This document shows positions 34,302 to 44,500 of a stretch of DNA of 64,000 nt, one piece after another. The stretch lies in assembly GCA_050330195.1 (NCBI GenBank), contig JBHJOB010000043.1, positions 1 to 64,000 on the forward strand, in the 5' to 3' direction. The notes beneath the pieces are model-generated. The model was not told the origin of the DNA and searched no databases. It saw nothing but the letters and a program-made list of their open reading frames with translations. The translations under genes were made by a program, and so were the position numbers. How positions within the stretch are numbered: the first letter of the stretch is position 1; the number at the start of each line of letters is the position of its first letter. This DNA comes from JAHQVI01 sp050330195. Lineage in GTDB: Bacteria; Pseudomonadota; Alphaproteobacteria; Rhizobiales; Rhodomicrobiaceae.

Positions 34302-35300
34302 TTAAACGACGTTTCCGGACGTCAGCAGATCAAGCGCGCGCACGATCAAAGGATCGGTTCCCGTTTCGAGGTCGGAATTCCGGTTCAGAAGCTCGATATC
34401 GGGGGGCACACCTTTGCCCTCGTAGCAGATATTGTCGGCAGACAAATAGATCTGGTAGGACAGACGATACTCCCACCCATTGGAAAGCTTCTTCTCAAGC
34501 TGATAGGAGAATATGCCATGGGTGCGATCGCCGACGATCGTGACATGAGGGAGTTGTTTGATCGCCAAAGCGAAGCACTCGCCGCCGCTGAAGACGGAGT
34601 CGCAGGTCAGAAGCACGATCGGTCTGGTAAACTGGACAGCGCCTTCAGGTTCGATGTGCCAGGTTTTCAGCGGCGTAAACTCGTCATCGCCCGGACCGAT
34701 CTTTGTCTTCCTGTGAAAAGCAACACGCTTCCGGTCGCAAAACCGGTTTATGATGGAAATTGCCGTCGAGTCGTCCCCGCCGGGACAGTCCCTTATGTCG
34801 ATGATGAAGCCGTCCAGATCGTTGAAATCCCGTGCGATTTCGTCGAGGGCCGCGGTCAATTTCCGCCGCTTCACCCCCTCCAGTTCGAGAATACGAACAT
34901 ATCCGAACCTCGCCGATCTGCAGTAGTGAAGCATCCACGCAGCCGTGCTTTCCGGGCGCCCGAAACCATGGGCGACCAGCGTGCGTTCTGTCGTCTTGAA
35001 CAAGCGCTTGATATCCCGGCCAGGGAATTCCCGATAAAATTGCGGGGTTTCCTCAGCGGTAAAACGCCTTTTCCTGCCATTGACCCGTCCCTCAAGCTCG
35101 ACATGGCCATCGCGCAATGGTTCAAGCATTTCGCAGAGCATATCGAAAAGCTGCTCTTCCGAAGTGAGATCTGTTATTTTGGAGCCATAGGTTTTATGCT
35201 GATCGTTCCAGTCAACATTCCTGAGCTGGAAAAACGGGTATCTGCTATAAAACGTGTTCCAAAGCTCGTCGAATATCTTCCGGGGATCGTAAGTGGCCAT
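34302..35300 (-). CDS. S41-family peptidase-like protein
   Basis: 332 residues. The C-terminal two-thirds matches the S41 (tail-specific/tricorn-core) fold: GFIIDIRDCPGGDDSTAISIINRF, then CDSVFSGGECFALAIKQLPHVTIVGDRTHGI, where Ser of SGGE is the presumed nucleophile, and GKGVPPDIEL. The N-terminus (MATYDPRKIFDELWNTFYSRYPFFQLRNVDW) is a helical S41 N-domain. No PDZ domain or signal peptide is seen, so it may be cytoplasmic. It is co-oriented with the biosynthetic operon across a 900-base gap; a role in processing is speculative. Confidence 0.8.
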   Translation of the reverse strand: MATYDPRKIFDELWNTFYSRYPFFQLRNVDWNDQHKTYGSKITDLTSEEQLFDMLCEMLEPLRDGHVELEGRVNGRKRRFTAEETPQFYREFPGRDIKRLFKTTERTLVAHGFGRPESTAAWMLHYCRSARFGYVRILELEGVKRRKLTAALDEIARDFNDLDGFIIDIRDCPGGDDSTAISIINRFCDRKRVAFHRKTKIGPGDDEFTPLKTWHIEPEGAVQFTRPIVLLTCDSVFSGGECFALAIKQLPHVTIVGDRTHGIFSYQLEKKLSNGWEYRLSYQIYLSADNICYEGKGVPPDIELLNRNSDLETGTDPLIVRALDLLTSGNVV

Positions 35301-35641
35301 GATGATTACGCAAACGGTTCAAGACGCTCCGCAGCATGAGCCTGCGAATAGCGACAATGCCTTGCAAGCTCTCTGTATGCAAGGCAATGGCAGCTCGGAT
35401 AGCTCTTTTGTCATGACTTGAGCCCTCTTTCAATTTCTGGCTACGGTTCCATATATCCTGCATTCGTCGCTCGTCATTGTTGGTCGATCCCCGGAAGCGC
35501 ATTCCGTGGGCGGGAATGTCCAACGCCAAAGCCGCTGCATTTGCGTCTGCCACATCGAACCGGTTATGGATCGAGGGTCACGAACTGAGACCACGTTATA
35601 GCCTTGTGAAAGCTAACCCGCGAAACCAGAAAGCAAGCTGA
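35301..35641. other. Intergenic region between divergent hydrolase genes
   Basis: 341 bases between the S41 gene (minus) and the serine hydrolase (plus). A minus-strand frame of 102 codons (35245-35553) runs through it and overlaps the S41 start, but has no recognisable homology or ribosome site, so it is not called. No clear promoter motif was identified. Confidence 0.4.
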
Positions 35642-36811
35642 ATGCCAATAACACGAAGTATTACAACCAACATTTTTGGCCAAATGGGAAGGTATGCCAA
35701 ATACGCCTTGAAAGTTCGGAGCATTTTGGCCTTCAGTCTCATATTCATTGCTGTTGGAAGCAGCTGGATTGCTTCAATTTCTTCGGACAGCTATAACAAT
35801 TTTGCCAATCTGATTTCCGTGAGCCCACCCGATCTCACCAGGATTGAAGATCGCGGATTAAATGTCGTAACTGCGTTCATGGACCGTGATGGCTCGATTG
35901 TCGTGCGGGAATTTGGCAAGTTACGGGAAGACGGCGTGGCCCCCGAGGACACCATTGTGGACCTGGGTTCGATCACGAAGATGGTAACAGCCGTTGCGAT
36001 CCTGAAGCTTGTCGAGCAGGACAAGCTCCGTCTAAACGAAACGCTTGAGTCGGTCTGGCCGGACGTGCCGGAGGACAAGGAAGATATCACCGTACATGAG
36101 TTGCTCACGCACACCAGCGGGCTGACGAACGAAGTCGGACACGATACCGAGCGGGTTTCGCGCGAGACCTTTGTCGATAGGGTGTTCGAGACCGAATATG
36201 ATGAGGACGATGCTGGCAAGTATAAATATTCCAATGCCGGCTACGGATTGCTGGCGGCTATCATCGAGCGGCGTTCGGGAAAATCGTTCGACGCTTTCCT
36301 GCAGGAAGATCTCCTCAAGCCGGCCGGTCTCGATCCCATCGGGTATGAGCTTGCTTACTCGGATGATCGTTCCCTTCAGACTGCAAGAGCCTGGCGTACG
36401 TCTTTCCAGAGGCAGTCAATCCAGGGCGCGAGTTGGGGCGGAGGCGCGCCGGGCTGGAATCTGATCGGGAATGGCGGGCTGGTTGCGACGCCGGTCTCCT
36501 TTCTCCGCTTCTGGTCTGCGGTCCGCCAGGGGCGCGTCATCAGCCAACCCCTGCTGGACAAGGCACTCACGCCACATGTCGACGGGCGAGGCGACGAGAA
36601 AAGCTTCTACGGCTACGGCCTTATGATGCAGGATGCGCCTCCCCATGGCCGCATCTACTGGCACGATGGAGAAAATGACCATTTTTCCTCGGAATGGCGT
36701 GAACTCGGCGCAAGCGGCCTGATTGCATTCACGGCTGGACGCGACAAGGACGCTTTCGAGGCAATGCGCATCATCCTGAGCGAATTAAGCGAAAGGGCGG
36801 TGGGTTCCTGA
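35642..36811 (+). CDS. Membrane-anchored beta-lactamase-fold serine hydrolase
   Basis: 389 residues. A hydrophobic segment at about 27-46 (SILAFSLIFIAVGSSWIASI) anchors it with the catalytic domain outside the cytoplasm. Active-site motifs are SITK (Ser110, Lys113), YSNAGYGLLAA and HDGENDHF. VTVHELLTHTSGL-type sequence (here ITVHELLTHTSGLTNEV) is typical of the class C beta-lactamase/esterase EstB family. It diverges from the S41 peptidase gene. Substrate unknown; with the hydrolase at 23010 it brackets the biosynthetic cluster. Confidence 0.85.
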   Translation: MPITRSITTNIFGQMGRYAKYALKVRSILAFSLIFIAVGSSWIASISSDSYNNFANLISVSPPDLTRIEDRGLNVVTAFMDRDGSIVVREFGKLREDGVAPEDTIVDLGSITKMVTAVAILKLVEQDKLRLNETLESVWPDVPEDKEDITVHELLTHTSGLTNEVGHDTERVSRETFVDRVFETEYDEDDAGKYKYSNAGYGLLAAIIERRSGKSFDAFLQEDLLKPAGLDPIGYELAYSDDRSLQTARAWRTSFQRQSIQGASWGGGAPGWNLIGNGGLVATPVSFLRFWSAVRQGRVISQPLLDKALTPHVDGRGDEKSFYGYGLMMQDAPPHGRIYWHDGENDHFSSEWRELGASGLIAFTAGRDKDAFEAMRIILSELSERAVGS

Positions 36812-37060
36812 GCCGCGTTGACGCTGACAGTCGGCACACGTGATGCCGGCATTGGCGACAACGTAGTCCGGCGCGCCGCCGAAATCGCTCTCCACATCGG
36901 GCAAATACCGTTGCCACGTCCCAAGCCTCGGTGATTTCGGCGCGATAGGGCTTGCCCTTGCCGGAGGACGGCGGGTTGCAGAGGAAACACGGTCGTCTGT
37001 CCCATATTCACCGCCGGCTCGGTGGGCATGCATTCGCCGAGCCGGCGGTAGAGTAGCTCG

Positions 37061-38422
37061 CTATTCGGCCGGCACAGCCATGGGCCTGCGGGCGAGGAGC
37101 AGCAGAGGCGTCCCGAGCAGCAGGACCGCCACGCCGATGAGCGCTCCAATCCCGGTATAAGCCAGGCTCGAATAGAGCATGTAGCCACAACTCAGGCAGA
37201 ACAGGATAGGCGTCAGCGGATAGAGCGGCACGGAAAACGGCCGTTTCTCAGCCGGTGTTCTCATCCGGAATATAAAGAGCGAGAAACCGACCAGCAGAAG
37301 AAAGAACCAGAATACCGGTGCTGAAAACTCCACCATCGATGCGAACCCGTTGCGACTGATCGCGCCGAACAGCACCAGTGCCAGCGTAATCGCCGTCTGC
37401 ACGAGAATCGCGTTGACGGGGTGATGTCCGCGCGCATCCCAGAAGCCGAGCCTGGACAGCGCGGGCACATCGCGGCCGAGCGCCGAGTAGGCACGCGCTC
37501 CAGTGAATATCGTTGCGTTAAGTGTGCTGATGGCTGCGGCGCAGACAGCGAGACTGAGAAAGATCTCGCCCGTGGGCCCGGCGATACGGCTCATCATGTC
37601 GGCGCCGATGGCGTCGCTGGCGCGAATCCCTTCTAGACCAAAGAAGTTAAGGTAGGTCAGGTTGACCAGAAGGTAGATTCCCATCAGCACGATGCTGCCC
37701 AGCAACAGGATCGCCACGAGATTTCGCGAGGGGTTGCGCACTTCACCCGACAGGTAGGCCGCTTCGTTCCATCCGCCATAAGTCAGTAGAATGAAAACCA
37801 TGGCAAGCCCCCAGGCTCCGGCTGCGCCCGCACCGCCTGCGCTTCCGCTTTCGGCGACGGCGGAGGGCGTTTCCGATGGCGCCCAAAACCAGCCTGCAAC
37901 GACGATTGCCGCAAGAACACAGAGTGTCAGAGTCGTCAGCACGGTCTGCGCACGGGTCGTTTCCATCGTGCCTCTGAGATTGAGCGCGGTCACTGCGATG
38001 ACCGCCGCCATGGCATAGAATGCGCTGCTGTAGGCGCCGAGATCGAGAAGGCGGCTGGCATAGTCGCCAAAGACGAAGGCGACCGCGGCAATTGCGCCGG
38101 TCTGAATGACCGTCCCACGCGCCCATGCGAAAAGCATGCCGACGCGAATGCCATAGGCATCCGCCAGATACCGATATTCTCCGCCAGCATGGGGACGCGC
38201 CGAGCCCAGTTCGGCATAACACAACGCGCCAATAAGAGTTATCAGCCCGCCTGCCAGCCAGAGGCCCAGAAATTCCCAGCCACTGTCGACGTTCAGGGCC
38301 ACCAGTTGGGGCGTCTTGAAGATTCCGATACCGACAACGACGCCAACAAGAAAACTTACCCCCTGCCAGACGCCAATAGTTGGCCGTGGCGCACCCAGAG
38401 GGTGCGTTGCATGTGCGGTCAT
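37061..38422 (-). CDS. APC-superfamily amino acid permease
   Basis: 453 residues with about twelve hydrophobic segments. The APC signature is at the N-terminus (VWQGVSFLVGVVVGIGIFKTPQLVA, containing GxGIF), followed by YAELGSARPHAGGEYRYLADAYG. Closest in style to LAT/polyamine-amino-acid antiporters. It is separated from the accessory region by about 250 bases of degraded sequence, so a link to the diaminopropionate cluster is possible but unproven. Confidence 0.9.
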   Translation of the reverse strand: MTAHATHPLGAPRPTIGVWQGVSFLVGVVVGIGIFKTPQLVALNVDSGWEFLGLWLAGGLITLIGALCYAELGSARPHAGGEYRYLADAYGIRVGMLFAWARGTVIQTGAIAAVAFVFGDYASRLLDLGAYSSAFYAMAAVIAVTALNLRGTMETTRAQTVLTTLTLCVLAAIVVAGWFWAPSETPSAVAESGSAGGAGAAGAWGLAMVFILLTYGGWNEAAYLSGEVRNPSRNLVAILLLGSIVLMGIYLLVNLTYLNFFGLEGIRASDAIGADMMSRIAGPTGEIFLSLAVCAAAISTLNATIFTGARAYSALGRDVPALSRLGFWDARGHHPVNAILVQTAITLALVLFGAISRNGFASMVEFSAPVFWFFLLLVGFSLFIFRMRTPAEKRPFSVPLYPLTPILFCLSCGYMLYSSLAYTGIGALIGVAVLLLGTPLLLLARRPMAVPAE

Positions 38423-38560
38423 TCGATGAATCCGTTGTTAGACGATCCTGTTGCCGGTTGAACGGAGCAGGTACAACAGTGATCGCGTTCAATGGTTTGA
38501 AAACGGGATCGTCAGGCTATAAAAGCCGTGTCCGCCTGTCCGATCCCGCTCAAGACGGCG

Positions 38561-39400
38561 TCAGGACGCGCGGTTCGCTTCCCACTTGTCAACGCTACCG
38601 CTCTGCTGTTCTTCCGGCGTGATCCGACCGTCCTCTATCCGGCCGCTCAGGGTTCCTGGCTTGCCCGATCCGTCATCGATCGTGAAAGTGACCCTGTCAC
38701 CACGGATCTTGCCATCCTCGATCGGGACTTCCTTGCCGTCGATCGTGGCCGTACCGCTCAAATTCTGGAACGATTGCTCGAAAGTTACCGCGATGTCCTG
38801 ATCGCCATTCTTCACCTGCCACTGGCCATCGACCTGGGCGGGGACGATCCAGAAATAGACGTCACGCCCCTGGACCTTTTCATGATGGTCCGCTTCCCAG
38901 TCACCCATGCTGAATGCGTGTGAGACAACCCGTGTGCCGGGTTTGAGATCGGACAGAATCTTCGGGCGGATTTTCATGTTCACGCTGTGAAGCAGGTATA
39001 GCGTGAGCACGTCAGCCTTGGAGAAATCCGTATCGAAAAGATCCTGCTCTTCGAAGGTCACACGATCATCGACGCGTTCCCGCTTTGCATTCTCGCGCGC
39101 TTCCGTCACGCGGGCCGGATCGATATCGACGCCCATGGCTGTCGCGCCGCGTTTGGCCGCGGCAATCGCAATTCGTCCATCTCCCGAGCCGAGATCCAGG
39201 ACGTAATCCCCGTCTTTTACCTCGGCCAGTTCCAGCATTCTTTCGACTACGGACGTTGGCGTTGGCACATAAGGCACATCAAGCTTCGGCTTGTCCTGCG
39301 CGAATGAGGGGACGGCGCTTGCCGCGACAAGCATTGTGCTCAATGTCACGGCTTTGGACAGGCTGAAACGGAATTCACGTTGGGTGAATAGGTAGGCCAT
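38561..39400 (-). CDS. Class I SAM-dependent methyltransferase-like protein with signal peptide
   Basis: 279 residues from the ATG at 39400 (GGAGACCGCT precedes it). Residues about 15-35 (LSKAVTLSTMLVAASAVPSFAQ) form a signal peptide ending in an AQ cleavage site. A class I methyltransferase motif follows: DYVLDLGSGDGRIAIAAAKRGATAMGVDIDP (motif I/II) and VTFEEQDLFD. The last 90 residues (QVKNGDQDIAVTFEQSFQNLSGTATIDGKEV) are a beta-rich add-on. SAM is not known to be supplied to the periplasm, so either the signal acts as an anchor or the domain has another role. Confidence 0.8.
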   Translation of the reverse strand: MAYLFTQREFRFSLSKAVTLSTMLVAASAVPSFAQDKPKLDVPYVPTPTSVVERMLELAEVKDGDYVLDLGSGDGRIAIAAAKRGATAMGVDIDPARVTEARENAKRERVDDRVTFEEQDLFDTDFSKADVLTLYLLHSVNMKIRPKILSDLKPGTRVVSHAFSMGDWEADHHEKVQGRDVYFWIVPAQVDGQWQVKNGDQDIAVTFEQSFQNLSGTATIDGKEVPIEDGKIRGDRVTFTIDDGSGKPGTLSGRIEDGRITPEEQQSGSVDKWEANRAS

Positions 39401-39509
39401 AGCGGTCTCCGAGCTTTTTGCTGCGCGACCCAAGGCCAGGATCTTGCACAGCCGGTTTTGGGCACTTGAAGACCAACTAGCCGCAAGTCGATTTGATCCA
39501 TGACAAACT

Positions 39510-39527
39510 GTTCACATCGATGTGAAC
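39510..39527. promoter_or_regulatory. Perfect 18-bp palindrome, candidate operator
   Basis: GTTCACATCGATGTGAAC is a perfect palindrome about 110 bases upstream of the methyltransferase-like gene and 60 bases past the end of the HWE kinase gene. On the minus strand a TATATAC lies just upstream. A dimeric regulator site is likely; the regulator is not identified. Confidence 0.5.
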
Positions 39528-39586
39528 GACCCGTGAAAAGTATATAGCCGGAATTATTTGATTCAGTGGGGGGCGGGATCGATGCG

Positions 39587-41512
39587 TTACTGTTGGCCCG
39601 ACGTCCTTGCAAATGAATATTTTTCGTCTTGCCCCGCCCATACGTCCAGAACGAAACGGCGCATTTCCCCCATCGCATATGGCTTCATGAGGCACTGGAC
39701 GGCCTGAAGGTGCTGGGGAATGATGTTCCGGTCCTCGAAGCCGGTGGTGAAAGCGAACGGGACATTCCGCATCATGAGCCGTTCAGCAATCGGCGTGCTT
39801 AGCTCACTGCCCAGCCGCAGATCCAGCAACGCAAAGTCCACTCTCTCGCTTTCAATGAGATCCATGCCCTGCTGAAGCGTTTGCGCCGGCCCGACGACGG
39901 TATGACCGGCGCTTTCCAGATCCGTCTTGACGTGCATGGCAATCAGCGCCTCGTCTTCGACAAGGAGGATGCGGCACTGGAGCCCATCCGCCGTGTTCCT
40001 TCTGCCGGCACGGTTCGTAGCCTCGCCCGATGCCTGCCCCGACTCATTCTTTGCCGTCTGCTCCAACGGACCGCTCAGGGAAAGGCGTACGCCGCCATGT
40101 GCGAAAACATGCTCTATTTCCGCGCCGAGTTCGTGGCTGGCCGCCCGAATAACCGTCAATCCAAACCCGTTCCTGGCGTCCACATCAACCGGAGGTCCGC
40201 CGCTTTCGGTCCAGTCCAGATCGACCCAGTCCGCGCCCCGCTTTCGGTTTCGTCCCCAGCGAACGACTATCTGTCCTTCGGGCACCGACAATGCGCCATA
40301 TTTCGCAGCGTTCGTCGCCAGCTCGTGAAATACGAGGACCAGCGACTGAGCAACCCTTGGCTGAAGAAAGATCTCTTCACCCTCGAAAATGACGTTCGTG
40401 TTTCCTGAACCGAAAAACGGATCCAGCAATTCGGACAGGTACGTCTTGAGGCTGATGCCGGTCCAATTGTCGCGCCGGAGCATATCGTGGGCGCGGGATA
40501 TGGCCAAGATCCTCGCTTCGAGCGCATCGACGAATTCGTCAACGGACGTCATCCGCTTCCTTGAAAGTCTTGCGATGGCGCTGACGTTGGCCAGAATGTT
40601 CTTCACACGATGATCGAGTTCCGCCATCAGCAGCAGTTGGCGTTGTTCAGCCTGCTTGCGATCCGTGACATCCAGGATGGTTCCCATGACACGGGTTATC
40701 CGCTTGCCGGCGTCCTCTTCGGTGACGAATGCGCGTCCCCGGTCGAGCAGCCAGCGGAGGCTCCCATTCGGCAACGCGACGCGGAACTCCTGAGCGTGAC
40801 GATTATCAAGCTCCCGTTGCTCACCGACGAGACAATGCCTGACCATGTCGCGTTCATCCGGGAACACGCATTCCACGAAGTCCTCAAAATCCATTTGCGG
40901 ATCGTCGTTTGCCTGCATCCCCATCAGACGCTGAAGCTGGGGAGAGCAATAAATCCGGCCCTGCTCGACATCGAAATCGTAGGTTCCGAACTGAGCCGCG
41001 TCTCCGGCGAGGCGAAGGCGTTCCTCACTTTCCTGAAGCTTCCTGTTCGATGCCTGCAGCTCTGACGTTCTTTGCTCGACCCGCTCCTCCAGCACCTCGT
41101 TGACATGCTGCAATTCGCGTTTTGCGCGGTAAAGATCCACGAAAACCTTGACCTTGGCCCGGAGGATCTCGGGAACGATGGGCACGGGCACATAATCGAC
41201 GGCGCCGCTTTCATAACCGCGGAGACGGTCAATGGCGGTCAGATGCACGGCGGAAACGAAAATGATCGGCGTTTTCTCGAAACGCGGATGTTCGCGCATC
41301 ATCGCCGCGAGCTGAAAGCCGTCCAGGTCGGGCAGACCAACATCGATGAGCACGAGCGCGAAGTCATATCTCAGAAGCTTGTCGAACGCCTCGCGGGCGG
41401 TGCCGGCCGTAATCAGCTTTTCATCCAGGCATTCGAGGATCGTTTCATACGTCAGCACCTTGGCTGGCTGGTCATCCACCACCAGGATGTTGACCCTGTC
41501 CTTCTCATTCAT
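39587..41512 (-). CDS. Hybrid HWE-family histidine kinase with two receiver domains
   Basis: 641 residues, no transmembrane segment. In order: a receiver (about 8-120; VLIDVGLPDLDGF phospho-Asp), a coiled coil (about 130-165), a PAS domain (about 170-290), an HWE/HisKA_2 domain with His301 in ELDHRVKNILANVSAIARLS, the HWE ATPase part (FHELATNAAKYGALS, WTESGGPPV) and a C-terminal receiver (LVEDEALIAMHVKTDLE, FALLDLRLG). HWE kinases are characteristic of alphaproteobacteria and often sense light or general stress. It starts nine bases after the HAMP-array kinase stop, so the two are an operon. Confidence 0.92.
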   Translation of the reverse strand: MNEKDRVNILVVDDQPAKVLTYETILECLDEKLITAGTAREAFDKLLRYDFALVLIDVGLPDLDGFQLAAMMREHPRFEKTPIIFVSAVHLTAIDRLRGYESGAVDYVPVPIVPEILRAKVKVFVDLYRAKRELQHVNEVLEERVEQRTSELQASNRKLQESEERLRLAGDAAQFGTYDFDVEQGRIYCSPQLQRLMGMQANDDPQMDFEDFVECVFPDERDMVRHCLVGEQRELDNRHAQEFRVALPNGSLRWLLDRGRAFVTEEDAGKRITRVMGTILDVTDRKQAEQRQLLLMAELDHRVKNILANVSAIARLSRKRMTSVDEFVDALEARILAISRAHDMLRRDNWTGISLKTYLSELLDPFFGSGNTNVIFEGEEIFLQPRVAQSLVLVFHELATNAAKYGALSVPEGQIVVRWGRNRKRGADWVDLDWTESGGPPVDVDARNGFGLTVIRAASHELGAEIEHVFAHGGVRLSLSGPLEQTAKNESGQASGEATNRAGRRNTADGLQCRILLVEDEALIAMHVKTDLESAGHTVVGPAQTLQQGMDLIESERVDFALLDLRLGSELSTPIAERLMMRNVPFAFTTGFEDRNIIPQHLQAVQCLMKPYAMGEMRRFVLDVWAGQDEKYSFARTSGQQ

Positions 41513-41521
41513 GATCCGCTC

Positions 41522-44500
41522 CTAACGATGCAACCATCTTCTGAGCGCCGCAAGAAGCTGCTCCGTATTGACAGGCTTTGCGAGGTAGTCCGATGCTCCG
41601 GCTTCAAGACACCGCTCCCGGTCTCCTTTCATCGCCTTGGCCGTGAGCGCAACAATGGGTAGCCGCCGCCACCTCGGATTTTGCCGGATGGCGCGTATGG
41701 TTTCGTAGCCGTCCATCTCCGGCATCATGATATCCGTCAGGATAATGGCAGTTTCTGAAGCCGATTCGAGACGCTCGATGGCCTCGCGGCCGGTGGTCGC
41801 GGTCAAGACCTTCATGCCCCGCCGTTCGAGAACGCTGGCAAGCGCGAATATGTTCCTTGCATCATCATCCACCAGAAGCACCGTCTGCCCGGTCAGATAT
41901 TCGTCGGAATCGTGCAGGTTGCGCAACATCGCCTGCTTCGCGTCGGGTAGGTCAGTGGTAACGCGGTGCAGGAACAACGAGGCTTCATCGAGAAGGCGAT
42001 CCGGTGTCTCCACGCCCTTCACGACAACGCTGCGCGCCAGCGCCTGCAGCGTTGCGTCTTCTTCCGGCGAGAGTTCACTCGCTCCGAACACCACGACGGG
42101 AAGGTCGCCAAGCTCTGCGCTGTCGCGTATCTTTTCCAGCACCTTGAATCCGGAAATGTCCGGCAGCCGCAAATCCAGAACGATGCAATCGAACCGGTGC
42201 GCGCCAAGACAGGACAAGGCCTCCGCGCCTGTGCCCACGGTAATGATCTCCACATCGTCGTGTTCGAGAAGTTCGGTAAGGGTTGCCTGCTCGTCCGCAT
42301 CATCTTCCACGATCAGAAGCCGCCGGCGGTCCGCTTGCGAAAATGCCTTCATGCGCGACACCGCCGCGTCCAGCGCATCCGATGCGGCGGGCTTCGTTAT
42401 GAAAGAGAATGCCCCGCGCGCCAGACCATACTGACGGTCGTCTTCCAGGGTGATCATCATTGTGGGGATATGCCGCGTCATCGGGTTCTGCTTGAACCGG
42501 CTGAGGAGAACCCATCCCAGCATATCCGGCAGAAAGACGTCGAGCGTGATGGCTGAGAGCGTGAATTCGGATGCGAGGGCCAGCGCATCGACGCCGGTCA
42601 TGGCAATAAGAACCTTGAAGCCCTTGTGCCGGGCCAGATCAGCGATGATGCTGGCATAATGCGGATCATCCTCAACGATCAGGAACACCGCGTCACCAGG
42701 TGCGATGTTTTCCCTGTCGTCGACGATTGGCTCGTGCTCCCGCTCGGTGGCACGGATGAATTCATCCGCCGTCGGCATTTGCTGGACAGCGTTCATGCCC
42801 TGGGTCGCCGTCTTGGCCGGCGCAACAAAGGATTGCGGCAGATAAAGTGTAAAGGTGCTGCCTTCGCCGGGGGTGCTTGAGAGACTGATCTCGCCGCCGA
42901 GAAGCGCGGCAAGCTCCCGGCTGATGGCGAGCCCAAGTCCTGTGCCGCCATATTTGCGGTTTGTGGATGCGTCGGCCTGCTGGAAGGCTTCGAAGATCAG
43001 TTTCTGCTTTTCGGGAGGTATGCCGGTCCCCGTATCGCTCACCTGCAGGGCAACGACCCGTGCGGCGGTGGACAGATCGGGGTGATCGAGGCTCCAACCG
43101 GCTCTTGCAGCCGAAACCGTCAGACTTACACTGCCCTCGCTGGTGAATTTGAATGCATTCGACAGCAGATTTTTCAGGATCTGCTGAAGGCGCTTGGAGT
43201 CGGTCACAAGACTATGTCCGACATCGGCGCTGACGCCGACCTCGAAGACCAGATCCCGGCGCTCGGCTTCATGATGGAACGGGCGAGCGATAGCCTCGAT
43301 GAAATTGTCGATGGCGATCTCTTCCAGATCGACCGATACGGTGCCGGATTCGATCTTCGAGAGATCCAGTATGTCGTTGATGAGATTAAGAAGGTCCGTA
43401 CCCGCACTATGAATTGTCTTTGCAAACTCTATCTGTCTTGAGCTGAGATTGCTGTCCGCATTCTCGGCAAGCTGCTGCCCGAGGATGAGGATGCTGTTGA
43501 GCGGCGTGCGCAACTCGTGGCTCATATTGGCGAGGAACTCGGATTTGTATTTCGACGTCAGCGCGAGTTCCTTGGCCTTTTCCTCCAGCGCGCGCCGGGC
43601 CAGTTCGATTTCCTGGTTCTTGCGCTCGACTTCGACATTCCGCTCGGCAAGCTGCTGCGCTTTAGATTCAAGCTGTTCATTGGTTTGCTGCAACTCGCGC
43701 TGCTGCGACTGCAACTCGCCAGCAAGCTCCTGCGACTGCTCCAGCAGGCTCTCCGTCTGCATCGTTGCTTCGATCGAGTTCAGAACGATGCCGATGCTTC
43801 CGGTGAGCTGCTCAAGGAACGTCAGGTGTCGCGTCTCGAACTCATTCAACGAAGCAAGGCCAATGACGGCCTTGACTTCGCCTTCATAAATAACGGGATA
43901 GGCAACGATATCTTTGGGAACGGCCTCGATCAGGAAGGAGCCGATCCTGACGGCGTCCTCGGGGATGTCCTGAATGAGAATGCGCCTGCGATCCGCCGCA
44001 CACTGACCGATAAAGCCTGAACGCAGCGACAATTGCGGGGGATAGCCGTCGGCATGGTGATCCGCGTAGCTTGTGAGCCGCTTCAACTGGTGGTCAGACT
44101 TGTCGAGCTGGTAGATGACGCCCTGATGCGCACTCACCAACGGCACGAGCTCGCCCAGAAGCAATGATGCGAGTGCGGACAGATCTCGCTGTCCCTGAAG
44201 CATGCTCGTGAAGCGGGCGAGATTCGTCTTCAGCCAGTCCTGTTCGGTATTATGCTCCGTGGTCGCACGAAGCGTCTGGATCATCGTATTGATATTGTCC
44301 TTGAGTTCGGCAACCTCTCCGCTGGCGTCGACCTGAATTGAACGGGCCAGATCGCCCTTGGTCACTGCCGTCGCAACATCGGCGATTGCGCGGACCTGAT
44401 TCGTCAGATTGGCGGCGAGCAGATTGACGTTGCTGGTCAGATCCTGCCAGGTGCCGGCGACACCGGGCACCTGAGCCTGTCCGCCCAGCTTGCCTTCCGT

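Noticed and set aside
35245..35553. Minus-strand open frame of 102 codons upstream of the S41 gene
   Set aside because: Overlaps the S41 start, lacks a ribosome site and any recognised homology.
36839..36913. Minus-strand piece reading DFGGAPDYVVANAGIT, reminiscent of the SDR NAG motif
   Set aside because: Only about 15 residues resemble an SDR and no flanking frame supports it. It may be a relic within the 250-base gap, but the evidence is too thin to call.
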